Shown one piece after another: positions 51,375-52,308 of a stretch of 52,308 nucleotides of DNA (positions are counted from its first letter, which is position 1; the number at the start of each line of letters is the position of its first letter). A program made the translations under genes and the position numbers. The stretch is taken from NCBI GenBank assembly GCA_017407115.1, contig JAFQXD010000065.1, positions 1-52,308 on the forward strand, read 5' to 3'. This DNA is from Methanobrevibacter sp. GTDB taxonomy: Archaea; Methanobacteriota; Methanobacteria; Methanobacteriales; Methanobacteriaceae. Below the pieces are notes generated by a model that had not been told where the DNA came from, did not search any database, and saw only the letters and a list, made by a program, of their open reading frames with translations.

Positions 51375-52112
51375 ATGGTAGGTTACAGCATTAAAAATTC
51401 AAAAGAATTAGCAAGTTACATCAACTATTCAAACTTAAACAACATGATCAGCGAAAGAGAAATGACAGAATTTCTCAAAAAAGCAAAAGAAATGAATTTC
51501 AATTCAGTTGTCATCTCACCGACCTATGTTCCATTAGCTAAAGAAATTTTAGAAGGAACAAACATTAAAATCGGAAGTGTTGTCGGATTTCCTTTAGGCT
51601 TTGAAGACAGTGAAACCAAAAAGGCCGAAGCAGTAACATTAGTTGAAAAAGGAGCAGATGAAATCGAACTTGTACTCAACTTAAGTCACCTGAAAGATGA
51701 AAAATACTCCGTGATTGAAGATGAAATAAAACAAGTAAAACAGGCAATCGGAGATAAAGTTTTAAAAGTAATCATTGAAACAAAAGCTTTAGAGGATTAT
51801 GAAAAAGCAAATGCCGCCAAAGCTGCGGAAAAATCAGGAGCAGATTATGTTAAAACCGCAACAGGATTTATGACCCCAAACCACATCTTTGAAAACGTGA
51901 ATGACATAAACATTTTCCAAAAACACGCTCCAAAAATCAAAATTGAAATCTTTGGAGGAATAAACGATTATAAAAATGCAAACCAAATCATAACCGGAGG
52001 AGCTGATAAGATCGGAAGTGACCAAGGTTATGAAATAGTTAAAAGATATAAGGATTTAAGAGAAAACACTCAAGTAACACCAAAACCTATTACCTTAACC
52101 AAAAAAGATTAG
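51375..52112 (+). CDS. deoC: DeoC-family aldolase (deoxyribose-phosphate aldolase-like)
   Basis: Protein of 245 aa in the DeoC TIM-barrel family: SVVGFPLGFEDSETKKAEA near 68-86, KVIIETKALEDYEKANAAKA, and DYVKTATGF with the Schiff-base lysine K160. Two catalytic positions differ from ordinary DeoC by my alignment: the usual Asp in ADEIDxV is Glu98 (ADEIELV), and the second Lys before SGGI is Glu191 (IEIFGGI). It may work on a different phosphorylated substrate. Own promoter and terminator. Confidence 0.85.
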   Translation: MVGYSIKNSKELASYINYSNLNNMISEREMTEFLKKAKEMNFNSVVISPTYVPLAKEILEGTNIKIGSVVGFPLGFEDSETKKAEAVTLVEKGADEIELVLNLSHLKDEKYSVIEDEIKQVKQAIGDKVLKVIIETKALEDYEKANAAKAAEKSGADYVKTATGFMTPNHIFENVNDINIFQKHAPKIKIEIFGGINDYKNANQIITGGADKIGSDQGYEIVKRYKDLRENTQVTPKPITLTKKD

Positions 52113-52132
52113 ATGGAAAATTCCATTTAATC
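52107..52132 (+). terminator. Terminator of the deoC-family gene
   Basis: 12-bp stem GATTAGATGGAA / TTCCATTTAATC (one G-U) with a 2-nt loop, including the stop codon. It is followed by AAAAATC and a 16-bp palindrome CTATTTTTAAAAATAG at 52139-52154 that could serve the converging gene too. Confidence 0.6.
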
Positions 52133-52190
52133 AAAAATCTATTTTTAAAAATAGCTAGTTTTAAAAATATAGTTTTGGACAAAAAAATTT

Positions 52191-52308
52191 TTAGTTAAAA
52201 TTTATGAATTTGTTTATCCAATTTTTATAAAAGGAATCATTATTTACAATCCTATAAAATTCTTTTTCGAATAATTCTTCCATAAATTCTATTGTATCAA
52301 ATATATAA
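52191..52308 (-). CDS. C-terminal end of an unidentified protein (partial)
   Basis: An open frame enters from the right edge on the minus strand and ends at a TAA (52191-52193) after 38 codons: YIFDTIEFMEELFEKEFYRI then VNNDSFYKNWINKFINFN. The amphipathic, aromatic pattern looks like real protein. I recognise no family. Convergent with the deoC-family gene. Confidence 0.55.
   Translation of the reverse strand, partial: YIFDTIEFMEELFEKEFYRIVNNDSFYKNWINKFINFN

Noticed and set aside
1..52308. Mobile elements, prophage or integration sites
   Set aside because: No transposase, integrase, terminal inverted repeats with target duplications, or tRNA-linked repeats were seen.

Overview
This window looks like chromosome from a methanogenic archaeon of the Methanobacteriales, most likely Methanobrevibacter or a close relative. 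It is very AT-rich, with archaeal TATA boxes (TTTATATA/TTTAAATA type) and GGAGG/GGTGA ribosome binding sites. It carries heterodisulfide reductase HdrB/HdrC, six methanogenesis marker proteins, a thermosome, archaeal Nob1, Trm5, DphB, Elp3 and Hel308, and several Ig-like-repeat surface proteins typical of gut Methanobrevibacter. I saw no tRNA, rRNA, CRISPR array, insertion sequence or prophage.

Layout, left to right. 1-6.0 kb: an operon of a phosphoesterase and two small methanogen families, then hdrCB with tandem terminators, then an archaeosine-synthase-like gene and two uncharacterised genes. 6.1-8.9 kb: a short ribbon-helix-helix regulator with a palindrome around its own TATA box, a large adhesin-like protein with a 12-bp acidic minisatellite, and a membrane-anchored Ig-domain protein. 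8.9-9.5 kb: two tandem paralogous elements that look like small RNA genes. 9.5-16.8 kb: dphB and trm5 back to back, secreted proteins, mtnA, Mn pyrophosphatase and an esterase. 16.8-22.0 kb: nifB-like radical SAM gene directly after mmp3-mmp6-mmp5-mmp15-mmp17, the methyl-coenzyme M reductase activation genes. 22.1-26.4 kb: secreted nuclease, DUF4013 protein, mmp2, DUF2117 protein and nob1. 26.4-29.1 kb: an 11-bp-periodic TTGG array upstream of a regulator operon (two FilR1-like proteins and a small winged helix) ending in moaB. 29.1-36.2 kb: pyrE/PRC-barrel, bacterial-type exonuclease VII, CbiZ, thermosome and a proline-punctuated coiled-coil protein. 36.3-44.6 kb: lysine/threonine and aromatic pathway genes (asd, dapB, dapA, lysC, rps17e, chorismate mutase, shikimate kinase) interrupted by a secreted Ig/M14-like protein, plus a glycosyltransferase. 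44.6-45.36 kb: an unusual structured intergenic region with two tiny membrane-peptide ORFs and a convergent promoter. 45.4-52.3 kb: cbiD, a thioredoxin-like protein, Hel308, DUF2098, PRC-barrel, Elp3, a DeoC-family protein with altered catalytic positions, and the end of an incoming gene.

The best candidates for undescribed biology are: (1) the two tandem ~130-nt RNA-like elements at 9061-9459, with three shared stems and a conserved AAUCUCC loop; (2) the 44.7-45.3 kb region with small hydrophobic peptides, one with a near-perfect Shine-Dalgarno, facing a convergent promoter; (3) the helically phased 11-bp array before the FilR1-like regulators; (4) an in-frame K/E-rich N-terminal extension of HdrC with a second strong ribosome binding site at the canonical start; (5) linkage of nifB to the MCR activation genes. 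All functional statements are inferred from sequence alone.
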